From Pristionchus mayeri (lineage: Eukaryota; Nematoda; Chromadorea; Rhabditida; Neodiplogasteridae), in NCBI GenBank assembly GCA_036245805.1, contig BTRK01000003.1, forward strand, positions 25,492,685-25,556,684: DNA of 64,000 nucleotides, in the 5' to 3' direction. Position 1 is the stretch's first letter; the number at the start of each line of letters is the position of its first letter. Shown here in pieces: positions 50,201-62,800 of this stretch. A model generated the notes under the pieces. The model did no database searches, was not told the origin of the DNA, and saw only the letters and a list, made by a program, of their open reading frames with translations. Position numbers and translations under genes: made by a program.

Positions 50201-53200
50201 ATGCTCTCAGAACATATCGAACGTAGATAGACAGATCAGTTCTGACACGGCCTTTATCATCTAGTTTGGCAGCGAATGCGATCGCTCTCCTTCTCCGCAC
50301 CACCGGGACTGCTCGATCGATCGAGTGTGTGCACTGAGGCACTCTTTACTCGAGTGCACGACAATAGTCAGACTGGATACAGCTAGGTGTCGCCTTTTTT
50401 GGTGTTTTTACCATCCTTCACGTGTACCAGTACCATAGCAGCTTCCCGCAGTGTTTTAGACTACGGTACTTCCAGGTGCTTCCCAAGAGCATAGAAGTCT
50501 CAACTTGTAGAGAACCTCATTAGACTTGCTTCGAAATCCAAGCTCTATGCTGAGGAAGTGGTCATTGGTTCATACTGTACTACAGAAACGGAGTTCCACT
50601 TGAGGAACCTTCTCCGATCTGATCAATACCCAAGAGAGGCTCAGCGCGAGTTCCTGATCGCCAGTTGTAAACTCTGTGGTTTATCTTGTGAGCCATCCCT
50701 TGTATTTGGGTCTTGCACAGTATTCACTCATAACCATTTATAGAGATAATGGGTAGAGCGGGGTCAGGGGGACACGCGTCTTGGATGCCCTCGCAGAGGT
50801 CAGTCTTCTTGGAAGCCTCGTAGACGCCTGCCTTCTCGGGTGTCCTCGTAGACGCGGGTTACGGTAAGTCTAGTCGCCCAAAGGGTTTCGACTAGAGTAC
50901 CGTATCCAACCTGGATGTAAGAACAGGCCTAACGGACTTCAGGTACGGTCTCCCTGGAGCTCCACCCTTTTGCGGGGGTCTCAGCTCCGGAGGGGACCGA
51001 CCTGCCCTGGGATCCTATCAGTCTCCTAGGAGCTCCACCTTTCGAGGGTGTGGGAGAGAGCTCCGGAGACCGACCTATCCGTAGATCGGACTAGGCCGAC
51101 TGAACCGGCGAGAGTGAGGGGGCGATCCTTTTATAGGCGAGAGTGAGATGCAAATGAGGTAATCAACTCGCGCGTCCATTCTAATGTCCGCGCAGGCTAA
51201 TTTCATTACTCTGACTACAACTCAGACGTTACGATATTTCTCTATATGGGAACTGACGTATGAACCGTGATGAGATAGCTGCCAGTCGACAATTGCTGCG
51301 AGAGTTTCTCCTCTCCAGAGAAACTGGGGAGCCCACATGTCTCCATGAACGAGCACGGATAGAGGGTCTGAGGGACAAGAGATGGTTAGTGCCGGAGGGG
51401 AAGGAACGGGGAGACTCACGATTATCGTACTTCCTGTACATCCCCTTGAACCAATCTCCATTCTGAAGCATATGCGACTGTATCTTTTCGAGACATGGTA
51501 GCGATCTATGCTGTAAAGTCTGGACTCGTCGTTCTGCGGAGAAAGGCAAACGTACCTTGAGTATGTTTATGGAAAAGTCTCTGGTCATTTGGACGAAGCT
51601 ATCCATGCAATCCTCGTCCTTGATATAAGAATGTGTATTGAGGTTGTAAGCATTTTGGTTTACCTCCTCTATGTTAAGTTTCTTCCATTTTTGTGTAGTG
51701 AATGACATCACGTGTATATCAACAATGCTATCGATGATGGTGTATAGCTTAATGTTAGTGTGTTCAATTTTTAGTCGTTATCCCTGTGATGGAATCATTC
51801 GGCTTGATGATATCTATATCTTATCAGGGCGACTGTAATGTCGAGGTACGAAGAACCAGCGACATTACATTATCAATGATTTTGGATGGGCACTAGAATG
51901 TACCGATGTACACGCTTGAGAAAGGGGGGGATACCTGTTTCTCAGTCCATCCATCGACGATATCTGTGACCGTTGCCCCAGTGATATCTTCCATGACGAT
52001 TGAGGGGTGATCGTGGTTCACTCCGAATGACGCGTATGTCTTGGGCATCGGGCAAGGCGCAGGATCTGAGTAGCATAGAAAGATGCAACCCTATGCGAAT
52101 AGACTAACAATTTTCGTCGAAGAGTCCGTATACTTGAGATTCGGCAGCATGGCACATCTCTTGTACCTGATGATGAATATTGCCATTCACATAGTTAATG
52201 AGTAGTAGTACCTTCTTCATGCCAGCAGCATGCTCTGCAGCAGCCTTGGCTTTCTCCTGAGCATCCAGATCTCCTCCTCCACTTGCCTCCATCCACGCAT
52301 CTGCTGCTGTTCCAGCCACAGGACACTGTAGGGAACGAGTTAGGGGTTGCAGGAGAATGCACTATGAAGCGACTAGAGACGGAGTGCAGCTGCTTCTCCC
52401 TTCTAATAAGCATCCCTCTATGCGTGTGGGTGGTGCTATGAAAGACAACGAAGTTTCTGATAGTTCTGTTGATGGATGACTACTCGGTGCACTATACTCT
52501 ATCTCTAATCGATTGCATGCTTCTATGAATGCTATTTTCTATAATTGGATTCTCTTACTTTTAACCCCACCTGACTGTTTTTGCGAGCAAAGGCATGCTG
52601 AAACCTTGAGCGTGATTTATGTAATATTTATATTTTTAAAAATTAAATTTTGTAATTAAAATAAGCAAACAAACTTTTAGAACTACAGATTTTGGTAGTT
52701 CGTCTCTATCAACTGGCCATTCCAAATTAATTCGTCGAATTTGTGCCATGTATCCATGGCTTCCTTCAGTTATGGGTCCTGTCTGTTAAATATTTCATTA
52801 ATAATAATGAATGAGTTGTCGTAGTGCTCACCTTTACTATAGTCGGTCTCACACCCAATTTCCTCTCCAGAACAGTTTCCAGCCATTCAAGAGCCATTAC
52901 TGTACACGAAAGACCAGTTAGGAGCAAAAATAGAGATTGATACCAGAGGAACTGATAGGACTGGATGACTGAGGGAAGACAATTTTTCTCCTTTCTGCGT
53001 CTCGTCTCTCCTAATATGCATTCCCTATCAGTTCCTCTGCCCTTTTCCTCTCCTTACCCATCTCTTATCTGTATCGTATCAAATGGGAATGGGCGACGGA
53101 CTCAGGAGGAAAGAATTGATATCGGAATGGTGGGACGAACGATGCGTGAGAGGCTTAATGAGAGACTGTATGCTATTTTTTTTTTCAGATTTACGACTCT

Positions 53201-53269
53201 CCCGACATGCCAGAGAATGAGGCGACATTTGCTATCGCTGCAGGAGGAATTGTCGACGCTAAGGATTAG
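44253..53269 (+). CDS. dmc-1: Meiotic recombinase DMC1
   Basis: Ten exons. N-terminus [20 protein letters not shown]; HhH-type domain ([38 protein letters not shown]); core [19 protein letters not shown], Walker [10 protein letters not shown] (~44850), [40 protein letters not shown], Walker [13 protein letters not shown] (~45200), [56 protein letters not shown] (to 45602). The last exon [19 protein letters not shown] lies at 53189-53269. The acidic N-terminus, [19 protein letters not shown] and [10 protein letters not shown] identify DMC1 rather than RAD-51. It loads on ssDNA for interhomolog strand exchange in meiosis. The final intron is about 7.6 kb and contains another gene. One intron after [11 protein letters not shown] seems to use a GC donor. 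Confidence 0.93.
45746..52897 (-). CDS. CHK-kinase-like (EcKinase/DUF1679-type) protein nested in a DMC1 intron
   Basis: Minus-strand gene wholly inside the last DMC1 intron. Starts [20 protein letters not shown] (52897), then [76 protein letters not shown]. Kinase core: [14 protein letters not shown] (catalytic HGD, ~51370) and [13 protein letters not shown] (DWQ in the DFG position, ~51290). After a 5.1 kb intron holding an LTR element (46160-51257): [49 protein letters not shown], ending VKAYGW. These are the hallmarks of the large nematode CHK-like family, thought to phosphorylate small molecules such as steroids or choline-like compounds. Substrate unknown. Catalytic residues are intact. 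Confidence 0.82.
46390..46457 (+). repeat. 5' part of an interrupted dispersed repeat
   Basis: Matches the 9690-10040 repeat: GGATGATTTTGGAGCGAATT, AGAGCGATTTGAAGAAAAA, then GACAGACAGAC. It breaks at the LTR boundary and resumes at 51223-51245 with CAGACGTTACGATAT, the same terminal sequence as at 10020. Confidence 0.7.
46458..47001. repeat. Left LTR
   Basis: 544 bp from AGTTGTAAACTCTG to GACTACAACT. Begins AGTTGTA and ends TACAACT, a 7 bp inverted terminal repeat rather than the usual TG..CA. It lacks about 16 bp present near the end of the right copy (ATGTCCGCGCAGGC region). Confidence 0.9.
50663..51222. repeat. Right LTR
   Basis: 560 bp, differing from the left LTR by a few substitutions and one indel. 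The high identity indicates insertion not long ago in evolutionary terms. Confidence 0.9.
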
Positions 53270-53825
53270 GATTAGGATAATGCTAAGGATAATGTAATAT
53301 AATGTAGATGATAAGGATACAATTTGAACGTATTAGTTGTAAAATCAAAAATATTATTCTTAACAATTTTGAAGCTAGATCCTTATCTGGTCTTACCTTG
53401 TGGATTTCATACTTTCCGTTTTTTTCATCATGTGCCATCTTATGTGCTAATTTCCCTCATTCTGTGCTATAAATGTTTCAAGAGTCTCATGTGACTCGAT
53501 AATAAATGTTTTTATTGTGAATGGTGTAAGAGTTCTTATGGAGTCAAGTTCTCTGAGAGATACATGTAACGTGGTGCGGTGTATGGTGGGACGAGTGGTC
53601 GACACGATTCGAATTTTCCCATCGCGCGCCAAATTTTATACGATTTTGAATCACGAGTAAGGTGCTTCATTGATTCTTACTGATAGCTTTGAATGCTTTT
53701 AAACCGTAATCACTGCATGTTGAAAAATGCTCAATATTTTCTCTCAATGCTCATTTGTGATCATTAATTTGGAGTATTTTTGTCTGTTGTACCACTATTA
53801 AAGGGTTGATTTGTGTCGTGTTGAG
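53270..53825. promoter_or_regulatory. DMC1-KIF4 spacer
   Basis: 556 bp between two same-strand genes. Begins with short GGATTAGGATAAT-type repeats over the DMC1 stop. No gene recognised. It should hold the DMC1 3' UTR and the KIF4 promoter or trans-splice region. Confidence 0.4.
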
Positions 53826-56800
53826 ATGGCAGCCCAGGATGGGATCATCCCCATTCGAGTTCTCGTCAGGGTTCGTCCCCTCTCTAAGAAGGAGAGGAAC
53901 GAGAATGCACAGGAATGCGTTCGCTCCTATGTCGAGCAGAATCAGGTACCCATTTGATCAGTCATCTTTTGCGGGGTAAGAAAATGAGATTATATGAGGC
54001 CTACGATTTCGAAAAAGGATTTCTTGCGTTATTGATGTTGATGGATGAGTAAGGTGACTCTGTGATCAGATCTCGTGCAACGACAAGATGTTCGCCTTCG
54101 ACGCAGTCTTCGATCCAGCCTCCTCTCAAGACGACGTCTACCAGTCTTCTGCAGGAGTTCTCATCGATAAACTTTTCGCCGGTACTAAAAACCTTTTTCA
54201 ATTCTCAAAGTATGTGTGTTTGTTTCTTGGGTGCTGTAAAATCCATCCTATATCGTTTGGTCATAGTTATTGCATTCATTGTCTTTAAATTTTCGACTTA
54301 TTTATCGAGTGTATATATATGACAGGCTACAATTGCACGATTCTGGCATACGGACAAACGGGTTCAGGGAAAACGCACACGATGGGCACTGAAGGTGAGA
54401 GATAGGCAGAGTGAAAGGTCCTATGTAGAATGAAATGGGGGAAAGGTATGAAAAGACATCGAATTGTGTGCTGTGTGATTGCTGTATTTAAGAGACAACA
54501 GACACGATGTTTTCTGAGACGAGAGGAATCGTCCCTCGCATCGTGTCACGCATCTTCGATGGAATCGCTGAAACAGAACAGCCACAGGTGAGGAAGGAGA
54601 GAGGGGGAAGAAGGAGGGGAGAGGTCTCTTGCAGGCATTCAGTGTGAAGGTGTCGATGCTCGAAGTGTACGACGACAAGGTGATCGATCTGCTCACTCGG
54701 AATCCCTCCAGGGAAGGACTGCAGATCAGAGAGAAGGACGGCGCCCCCTTCGTGAGTCGAGGAAGGGGGGGGGATGGAGAGTGATGGTCACAGGTGCAAG
54801 GATTGACTACGCATGATGTGGAAAGTCTGGTGAAGACTATGTCGATGCTGGAGAGAGGATGCTCACTCAGGTCAAAGGTACGCAGGGGGGGGGGGGTGAG
54901 AGGAAGGAGAGGGATTTGTGGTGATCTATTGTTGTAGGGCGAGACTGCAATGAATGCAGCGTCCTCCCGATCTCATGCTGTATTCACCATCCTAGTTGAG
55001 AAGCTCGCCGTCCCCAATGAGTACGGTTGCCTGTAGCAGATGGAAGTAGATAGCCTTCGATAGACAAGATTACTAAATGCGTCTGATATTCTGATTGGCT
55101 TGTGTGATTGCAGTGAGAATGTGTGGGAATCGAAGCTTCGATTGGTGGATCTGGCAGGGAGTGAGAGACTGAAGAAGACGATGGCAGAGGGAGAGAGGAA
55201 GAAGGAAGTGAGTAGCATGAGGAGACTTCCCTCACTTATTCCATCCTGCAGGGCATCAAGATCAACGAGGGATTGCATGCACTGGGCAAGGTCATCCAGG
55301 CACTGTCCGCTGAGGAGAAACACATCCCATACAGAGACTCGAAGATCACTCGACTGCTGCAAGGTGAGAGGAGAGGAAGGCGAAGAGAGGAGAGGAAGGA
55401 GGAGGAGGAGGGAAGGGGAGAGTTGCAGACTCACTCGGAGGATCCTCGTACACCGTGATGATCGCTTGTGTGTCTCCCGCCGATTCGAACGGAGAAGAGA
55501 CACTCTCCACTCTGAGGTGAGGGGAGAGGGGAGGGCAGGAAGAGGACAGGGGAGAGAGAAGGCATTCAAGATACGCTGATAGAGTGAAGAACATCAAGAA
55601 CAAGCCGAGGGTGCAGCTCGATCCCACTCAGGCACTCATACAGGTACACAGAGAGGGGGGGGGAGTGGGACTCATGACGAACACTTGGGATCCCAATTTA
55701 ATTATAATGCCAAATACTGTCGAAGTACTGTTGTAGGCGTGAATTGGTTCAAAATGGGGCGTGTATATTTTAAATGAGTGAATTTGTTGTTTTCATGATT
55801 TTGAGATCTGTTTCAATAAGGATCGGGGCATGTGTTTGACATCAATGTTTGACATCAATTCCACATTCCATCCCAATTTCTGTGGAGAATTGGGAATTGA
55901 ATTGAGATCTCTTTAGAAGTTGCGTGATGAGAATGCCTCTCTTCGACTGGAAGTGGCAGCGTATCGAGCAGGGGAAGTTCCCGAGGCAGGAGTGACACTC
56001 TCATCTGCCCCTCCTGCTATGAAGGGACCCACGAAGGCACTCCCACTGCCTATCACTGCTGCCGCCCCAGCCACTCCCGTGAGTGAAGAGAGGAGGGGAG
56101 AGGAAGAGGAGGGGAGAGAGGAGGGATTGCAGACGGCGATGGGAACTCCCCGTCGAGTGGTGAGGAGGGAGGAGTACGATGAAGCAACGGAGAGAGTAAG
56201 GGGATTGGAGAAGACTATTGCTGTGATGAAGGAGAAGATCGGAGAGTTGGTGATGCTCAAGGTGAGGAAGAGGGAAGGGGAAGGGAGGAAGGAAGGGGAA
56301 TGGCAGGCGAAGCACTCGGAGGCACTTCTCAAGGCTGAGACAGAGGCAGAGAGAATGCAGGAGAATCTAATCGCCATCGAGAATGCAGTGAGAGAGGCAT
56401 TGTGAGTGAGGGGGTGAAAGAGGGAGGGGAAGGAGGAGACTGCAGATCTGCTGAGACGCCTGTCGAATGCTACAGTAAGATGAAGGAGACGATGGAACGA
56501 ATGGATAGAGAGAAGGAGAAGGAGGAGGTGAGAGGGAAAAGAGCGAAGAGAGGGGTATGGGGTGAATGAGCATCTATCACAGGCATCGCGAACTGATTCG
56601 ACGATGCAAGGAGACGACTCGAAGATGGAGGATTCGAATATGGGAGGAGAGGGAGAAGAAGATGAGGATGATGACCACGAGGAGAAGATGAATGGGTGAG
56701 GAGAGGAAAGGAGAGAGGGGAGAGAAGGGGAAGACTGCAGAATCCTGAAGAACACGGAGTCACTCGAGAAGGAGATGGACAATATAATGAGGGAGATCGC

Positions 56801-59800
56801 AGTGAAGGAGAAGTTAGTGCACTCGAATAGTGCAGAATTGAGCAGATTGAATGCGATGGAGGGAGAACACAAGGTGAGGAGAGAGAGGGGGGAGGGGGAA
56901 GGAGACATTGGGTGGTTCAGATGCAGATGGAGTCACTCACTGCTCGACTGGCGGAGCTGCAGAAGGAGAGGGACACACTGCAAGATCAGCTGAAGAGAGT
57001 GTCCACTTCCAGCAAGTGAGAGACCTCCCTTCATCTACATATACACTCAAATTGGGATAATGGGGAGATTATGTGAGCTGGCACCTCGACACTGTTTTCT
57101 ATTTGAGGTAGCGAGTTAAAGAAAAAGGGGAAAACCAAACACCATTAAAATTGAGCAACACTGATCTGAGAGTTTAATAATGGTTAAAAAGTTGATAATT
57201 CATTTGCCATTATACACTGATTCCTTTCCAGTGATGGCTTTCTATTAGTACTCGAAGGGAATTCCTTTGTAGGATCTCCGAGGAACGACGAAAGAGACTC
57301 GCGGAGATCGAAAAGGAACTATTGGTTCGTTGGATTTGTTGGTGATAAGACATTTCGCACAAACAAAGTCGAATAATGCTTGTTTGAACTAGGACGTTTC
57401 GAACAATTTGTTCGGAATAATCAATTTGGAACAATTCACTTCGAACTAGGACGTTTCGCACAATTTTCGTGAGCGCGCACACAACTGGAGGTGTTTTCGC
57501 TTGATTAATATTAATTTTTCTCTAATATATTTATCAATTATGTAATAAACAAAGATGAATAATCTAATCATGATAAAAACAATCGCAATAAATTAAATTT
57601 CAAGGGAAATTGTGCGAAACGTCCTTGTTCGAAATGCACTTGTTCGAGCTGGAGTTATTCGAAACGAATTGTGTGAACCGTCCTAGTTCGAAAAATTTTG
57701 TTCGAAGCGTCGTTATCCGACTTCTTTTGTTCGAAATGTCTTATCACCGGGTTTGTTTACGTTCTCAATGGATATTATGATTACCGAATGTGAATGCGGA
57801 TATGAGTTGAGAAGTTTTCTTTCTCAGGCTCAACGGAAGAAGTTGAACGAACTGAAGAATATAGAGAAACTGAAGAAACAGTCAGATGAAACTGTGCAGA
57901 AATTGAAGAAGGAGATCTTCGAGATGAAATCGGTGAGTGGAGAGAGGGGGAAAGATAGTAGAGGGAAGGGGGGGGGGAGAGATGAGTGTGCTTTCAGCTG
58001 CGAGTGAGAATGACGAAGCAGATTAGGGCGGAGACTGAGAAGTACAGACAGTACAAGATGATAGCCGACAAGAAGATCGCCCAGATGCAAGTCAAGGTGA
58101 GAGGAAGGGAAGAGTACTTCATTGTCCACAATCGAATGAGTAGCTGGTAATGATTGTGTTGAGGAGCGTAAGCGTGACACGGAAACAGCCAGACTCAAGC
58201 ATAATCTCAGCCAGCAACTCGTCGTCGTCAAGTGAATCCCCCTTATCAATTCTCCAATTATTGTTCTAAATATGAGAGCGTTTGCCTAAGAATCTGGCAA
58301 ATCCGGAAAGATCTGGCACAGCAAAAAAATGAAGATTTTCTGAATGTCTGATTTTTGGGGTTCTCGAGGGTGCTGAGGACGATAGGCAGAACCATTGTGC
58401 ACAAGGAACTACCGTTCACTTCAGAAGACGTAGCGTCGAAAACAGTATTCTTCTTTTTCTTCCCAATTATTTCGTCGCGCGTGCTCGCTAAAATTAAGCT
58501 AAAATTATGTAGAGTGCAGAATTTGAAGGCGATCACGCCTATCTACAGTACCGTCGGAAAGTCAGTGGACACTTTTTGAATCTTGTATAACTTTTTGCCC
58601 AGGAAAGGCATCATTCTGATATTACGGCTTATAGTACCAAATTCATAGGAGATTATGACCATGATATTGGGGTATTACGAAATTGCATAGCTATTGCGTA
58701 GTGTTGACTCAGTCAAAAGACACTTTTTCAAAATGGCATTATTCTTGCATACATTTTTTCCTTCTCGTCAAACTTTCTGAGATTGGAGATATGACCGAGG
58801 CCTAACCAGAATAAATTTTTGAAGGTGCTGCTAGGTCGCACAATGGCTGCAGCCGAGCTGCAAAATGGAGGTCAAAAAATCAGATATCGGCTTCTAGCCA
58901 TGCTAGAGGCTGGTTCAAGGCATCAAAATGATCGCCATCATGAGTACAGATAATCCTGAGAATATGAAAACAATATTTCACAATTTGCCCTCTGGGCATG
59001 AAAAAAATCACTTTTTTGCATGACTATTTTTCGACATCCATAACTTTGTGGGAAATAAAGGTAAAAATCTGGTTTTTGCATAGGAATGTTCAAAATGTAT
59101 TGAAGATCTGATTACCAACTTTTTAGAGCGATTGGATATCTTTCCTGCCCGCGGCGATCGTTTTTCCGAGGTGTACTATGGTCGGGAAACACCCTGTTTA
59201 CGCACTCTCGTCGTCTGCACTCTCTCGTCCATAGTGTTTCCCGACCATAGTACACCTTGGAAAAACGATCGCCGCGGGCAGGAAAGTTATCCAATCGTTC
59301 TAAAAAGTTGGTAATCAGATCTTCATTACATTTTGAACATTCCTATGCAAAACCAGATTTTTACCTACATTTCCCACAAAGTTATGGATGTCCACAAATG
59401 GTGATGCAAAAAAGTTATTTTTTCATGCCCTGAGGGCAAATATTGATATTTAGTTTTCATATTCTCAGGACCATCTGTACTCATGATGGCGATCATTTTG
59501 GTGCCTTGAACCAGTCTCTAGCATGGCTAGAAGCCGATATCTGATTTTTTGACCTCCATTTTGCAGCTCGGCTGCAGCCATTGTGCGACCTAGCAGCACC
59601 TTCAAAAATTTATTCTGGTTAGGCCTCGGTCATATCTCCAATCTCAGAAAGTTTGACGAGAAGGAAAAAATGTATGTAAGAATAATGCCATTTTGAAAAA
59701 GTGTCTTTTGATTGAGTCAACACTACGCAATAGCTATGCAATTTCGTAATACCCCAATATCATGGTCATAATCTCCAATGAATTTGGTACTGTAAGCCGT

Positions 59801-62800
59801 AATATCAGAATGATGCCTTTCCTGGGCAAAAAGTTATAAAAGATTCAAAAAGTGTCCACTGACTTTCCGACGGTACTGTATTTCATTTATTGTAAATTTT
59901 ATTTTTACAAAATTCTCAAAAAACAACTTTTTTGAATTTCAGTTCTGAGTTTAGCAAATTAGATCGATCGGACCGCTGTGACGCGATGATTCCAAATCCA
60001 AATTTTCAGACAAATAAACCTCTGGAACTCTTAGCAGCATTAATTATTGTGCCTCGATTTTGTGCCAAAGCGACATTTTCCCCTTCGCTCCTCCGCTAAT
60101 CTCTCTCCTTCCATTCACGTTGAGCCCTCTGGCATTCGCCTCCCCTGCCTCTCTCCCACACCCCCTGGCAGTTCAAATGGAGAAGAGTCGATTTTCGCAC
60201 AAAATCGAGGCACTTTAATTAATGCTGCTAAGAGTTCCAGATTTGGATTTGGAATCATCGCATGACAGCGGTCAGATCGATCAAAATTGCTAAGCTCAGA
60301 ACTGAAATTCAAAAAAGTTAATTTTTGAAAATTTTGTAAAAATAAAATTTATGATAAATAAAATAGATAGGCGTCTTCAAATTCTGCGTTATACATAATT
60401 TTAGCTTAATTTTAGCGAGCACGCGCGACCAAATAATTGGGAAGAAAAAGAAGAATACTGTTTTCGAAGAGAACGGTGGTTCCTTGTGCAAAATGGTTCT
60501 GCCTGTCGTCCTCAGCACCCTCGAGAACCCCAAAAAATCAGATATTCAGAAAATCGTCATTTTTTGCTGTGCCAGCCTCTGTTCGATTCTTACACAAACG
60601 CGATCATATGATCTATTGTTGAAGAGAGCGAGGATTTAGGTAATTTAGGAAACTTTGGTAAAATGGTTGATTGTGCAGGCGGAAGTACGAAGAGGCGACT
60701 GCAGCGAACAAGAGACTGCAGACTCAGCTGATGAGATCGAAGATTGCATCGGTAGACAGGAAGATGGATGAGAAGACGGACGAGAAGTGGAAGGTAGGGA
60801 GGGGAAGGAGAGGGGGAGAGAGGGATGGAGGAAGGGAGAAGGAAGATCCCCTTCAGGAACACGTTCACAATGAGTTGGAGTTGGTTTCATCGACGTACAG
60901 CACGGAGAGGAGCACGGAGGAGATGATCAATCAGAGGAAGGTGAAGGGAGACAGGTGTAGAAAAGCCTTGAATCGCAAATCGAAAAATGATTCTGGTTGT
61001 CCGACAATGTTCTGCAGGTTGCTGTTTAGCTGGCCATTCTTTTCTGTGTATCGATATCTACATACAGTCAATTGAACATATTGTGAACCGTTTCTTATAA
61101 GTTATTATAATTCCTTATAACTTTTACAGTGTGAGGTTCAGGCTGAATTTCATGACTTGAAAATTGTTCTATGTGTTCTTTGGGTCAATTCATTAGGTTC
61201 TGACCAATTGTTTTCAAAAATATTTACTTAAACAAAAGTTAGAGCGGCATTAGTGCAAATGTCCGGGACAGGATGAAGCCATCAAATAGCAAAAAGTCAG
61301 TTCGTATTTACACTGGAAAATATTACGCGGAAATGCGGCTACCGTAATTTTCATGCCGTTCTTGGCATCGTGATGCCTCCAATTTATTGATTTCTCGCGT
61401 TATAACTTCTATTTTCGCTTTCCGAATCGTTGTCCGACCACCTGCCAAACGTTTGTGAACTACCCTGGCCGGAAAATCGACTGTTTCGTTCTTTTACGCC
61501 CATTGCATGTTTTCATTTTCGTGAAGTAATCATCCTTTTCAGCTGTTCAAATCTCTTCAGCTTCTCCCGGGACGCTGGTCAAGGTACGCCGATCATTTGA
61601 ACTGTTTTTCAATCGATTTACTTGGTTTCGTCACGCATTAGTTCAACGATTAGAGTAAAATCCCGCTGTTTTCAGCCTCTCTTCTCGTCGACGGCGATTT
61701 CTTCGAAGGTTCTCCGTCGATTGCAGCAGCCAAGGCTGCCCTTTCTACGCCGTTGTTTTGTAATTGTTTATTGCGATAAAGTTTTGAATTGTTTCTACGT
61801 TCTCGTTCCTAGGTTCAATGAAATATTTGACTGATTAGTGTTCTGATGTTTATCAGCAAAGTATCGAGTAACTTCCAGCATGTACTTAAAACTAGTCGAC
61901 TAGTTATTTTGATATGCTAAAATATAGCCTGAGAAGGATAAGAGCCCGGTTCAGCCTTCCTTTTGAGTGGTGATCGAAGGAAAATGTACGAGTCGTCATC
62001 TTCCTCAGACTCTGTCTCGACCCGAACGCATGTATAGAAAATGAGAAGCAGATGAAGTTGAACAAAACTTTATCGCAATAAACAATTACAAAACAACGGC
62101 GTAGAAAGGGCAGCCTTGGCTGCTGCTATCGACGGAGAACCTTCGAAGAAATCGCCGTCGACGAGAAGAGAGGCTGAAAACAGCGGGATTTTACTCTAAT
62201 CGTTGAACTAATGCGTGACGAAACCAAGTAAATCGATTGAAAAACAGTTCAAATGATCGGCGTACCTTGACCAGCGTCCCGGGAGAAGCTGAAGAGATTT
62301 GAACAGCTGAAAAGGATGATTACTTCACGAAAATGAAAACATGCAATGGGCGTAAAAGAACGAAACAGTCGATTTTCCGGCCAGGGTAGTTCACAAACGT
62401 TTGGCAGGTGGTCGGACAACAATTTGGAAAGCGAAAATAGAAGTTATAACGCGAGAAATCAATAAATTGGAGGCATCACGATGCCAAGAACGGCATGAAA
62501 ATTACGGTAGCCGCATTTCCGCGTAATATTTTCCAGTGTAAATACGAACTGACTTTTTGCTATTTGATGGCTTCATCCTGTCCCGGACATTTGCACTAAT
62601 GCCGCTCTAACTTTTGTTTAAGTAAATATTTTTGAAAACAATTGGTCAGAACCTAATGAATTGACCCAAAGAACACATAGAACAATTTTCAAGTCATGAA
62701 ATTCAGCCTGAACCTCACACTGTAAATGTTATAAGGAATTATAATAACTTATAATAACTTATCAGAAACGGTTCACAATGTGTTCAATTGACTGTACTGT

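Larger units (their letters stand above)
46458..51222. mobile_element. 4.8 kb LTR retrotransposon, degenerate or non-autonomous
   Basis: Two near-identical long direct repeats (46458-47001 and 50663-51222) flank a 3.66 kb interior, and a 5 bp CAGAC duplication borders the whole (46453-46457, 51223-51227). No interior open frame exceeds about 150 codons. No reverse transcriptase, protease or integrase motif was recognised in six frames. A minus-strand frame at 49523-49744 contains [17 protein letters not shown], a possible zinc-knuckle remnant. It is therefore a LARD-like or decayed element. It sits in an intron of the CHK-like gene, itself in an intron of DMC1. Confidence 0.9.

Noticed and set aside
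46458..51222. Pao/BEL or Gypsy assignment of the LTR element
   Set aside because: No reverse transcriptase, integrase or protease motif could be read in any frame, so no clade is claimed.
44253..53269. RAD51 instead of DMC1
   Set aside because: [11 protein letters not shown], the acidic N-terminus and the [10 protein letters not shown] end match DMC1 better than RAD51.
55913..56908. 331-codon minus-strand open frame
   Set aside because: Antisense of KIF4 coiled-coil exons and purine-rich introns; composition is Ser/Leu/Pro from complementing GA-rich DNA.
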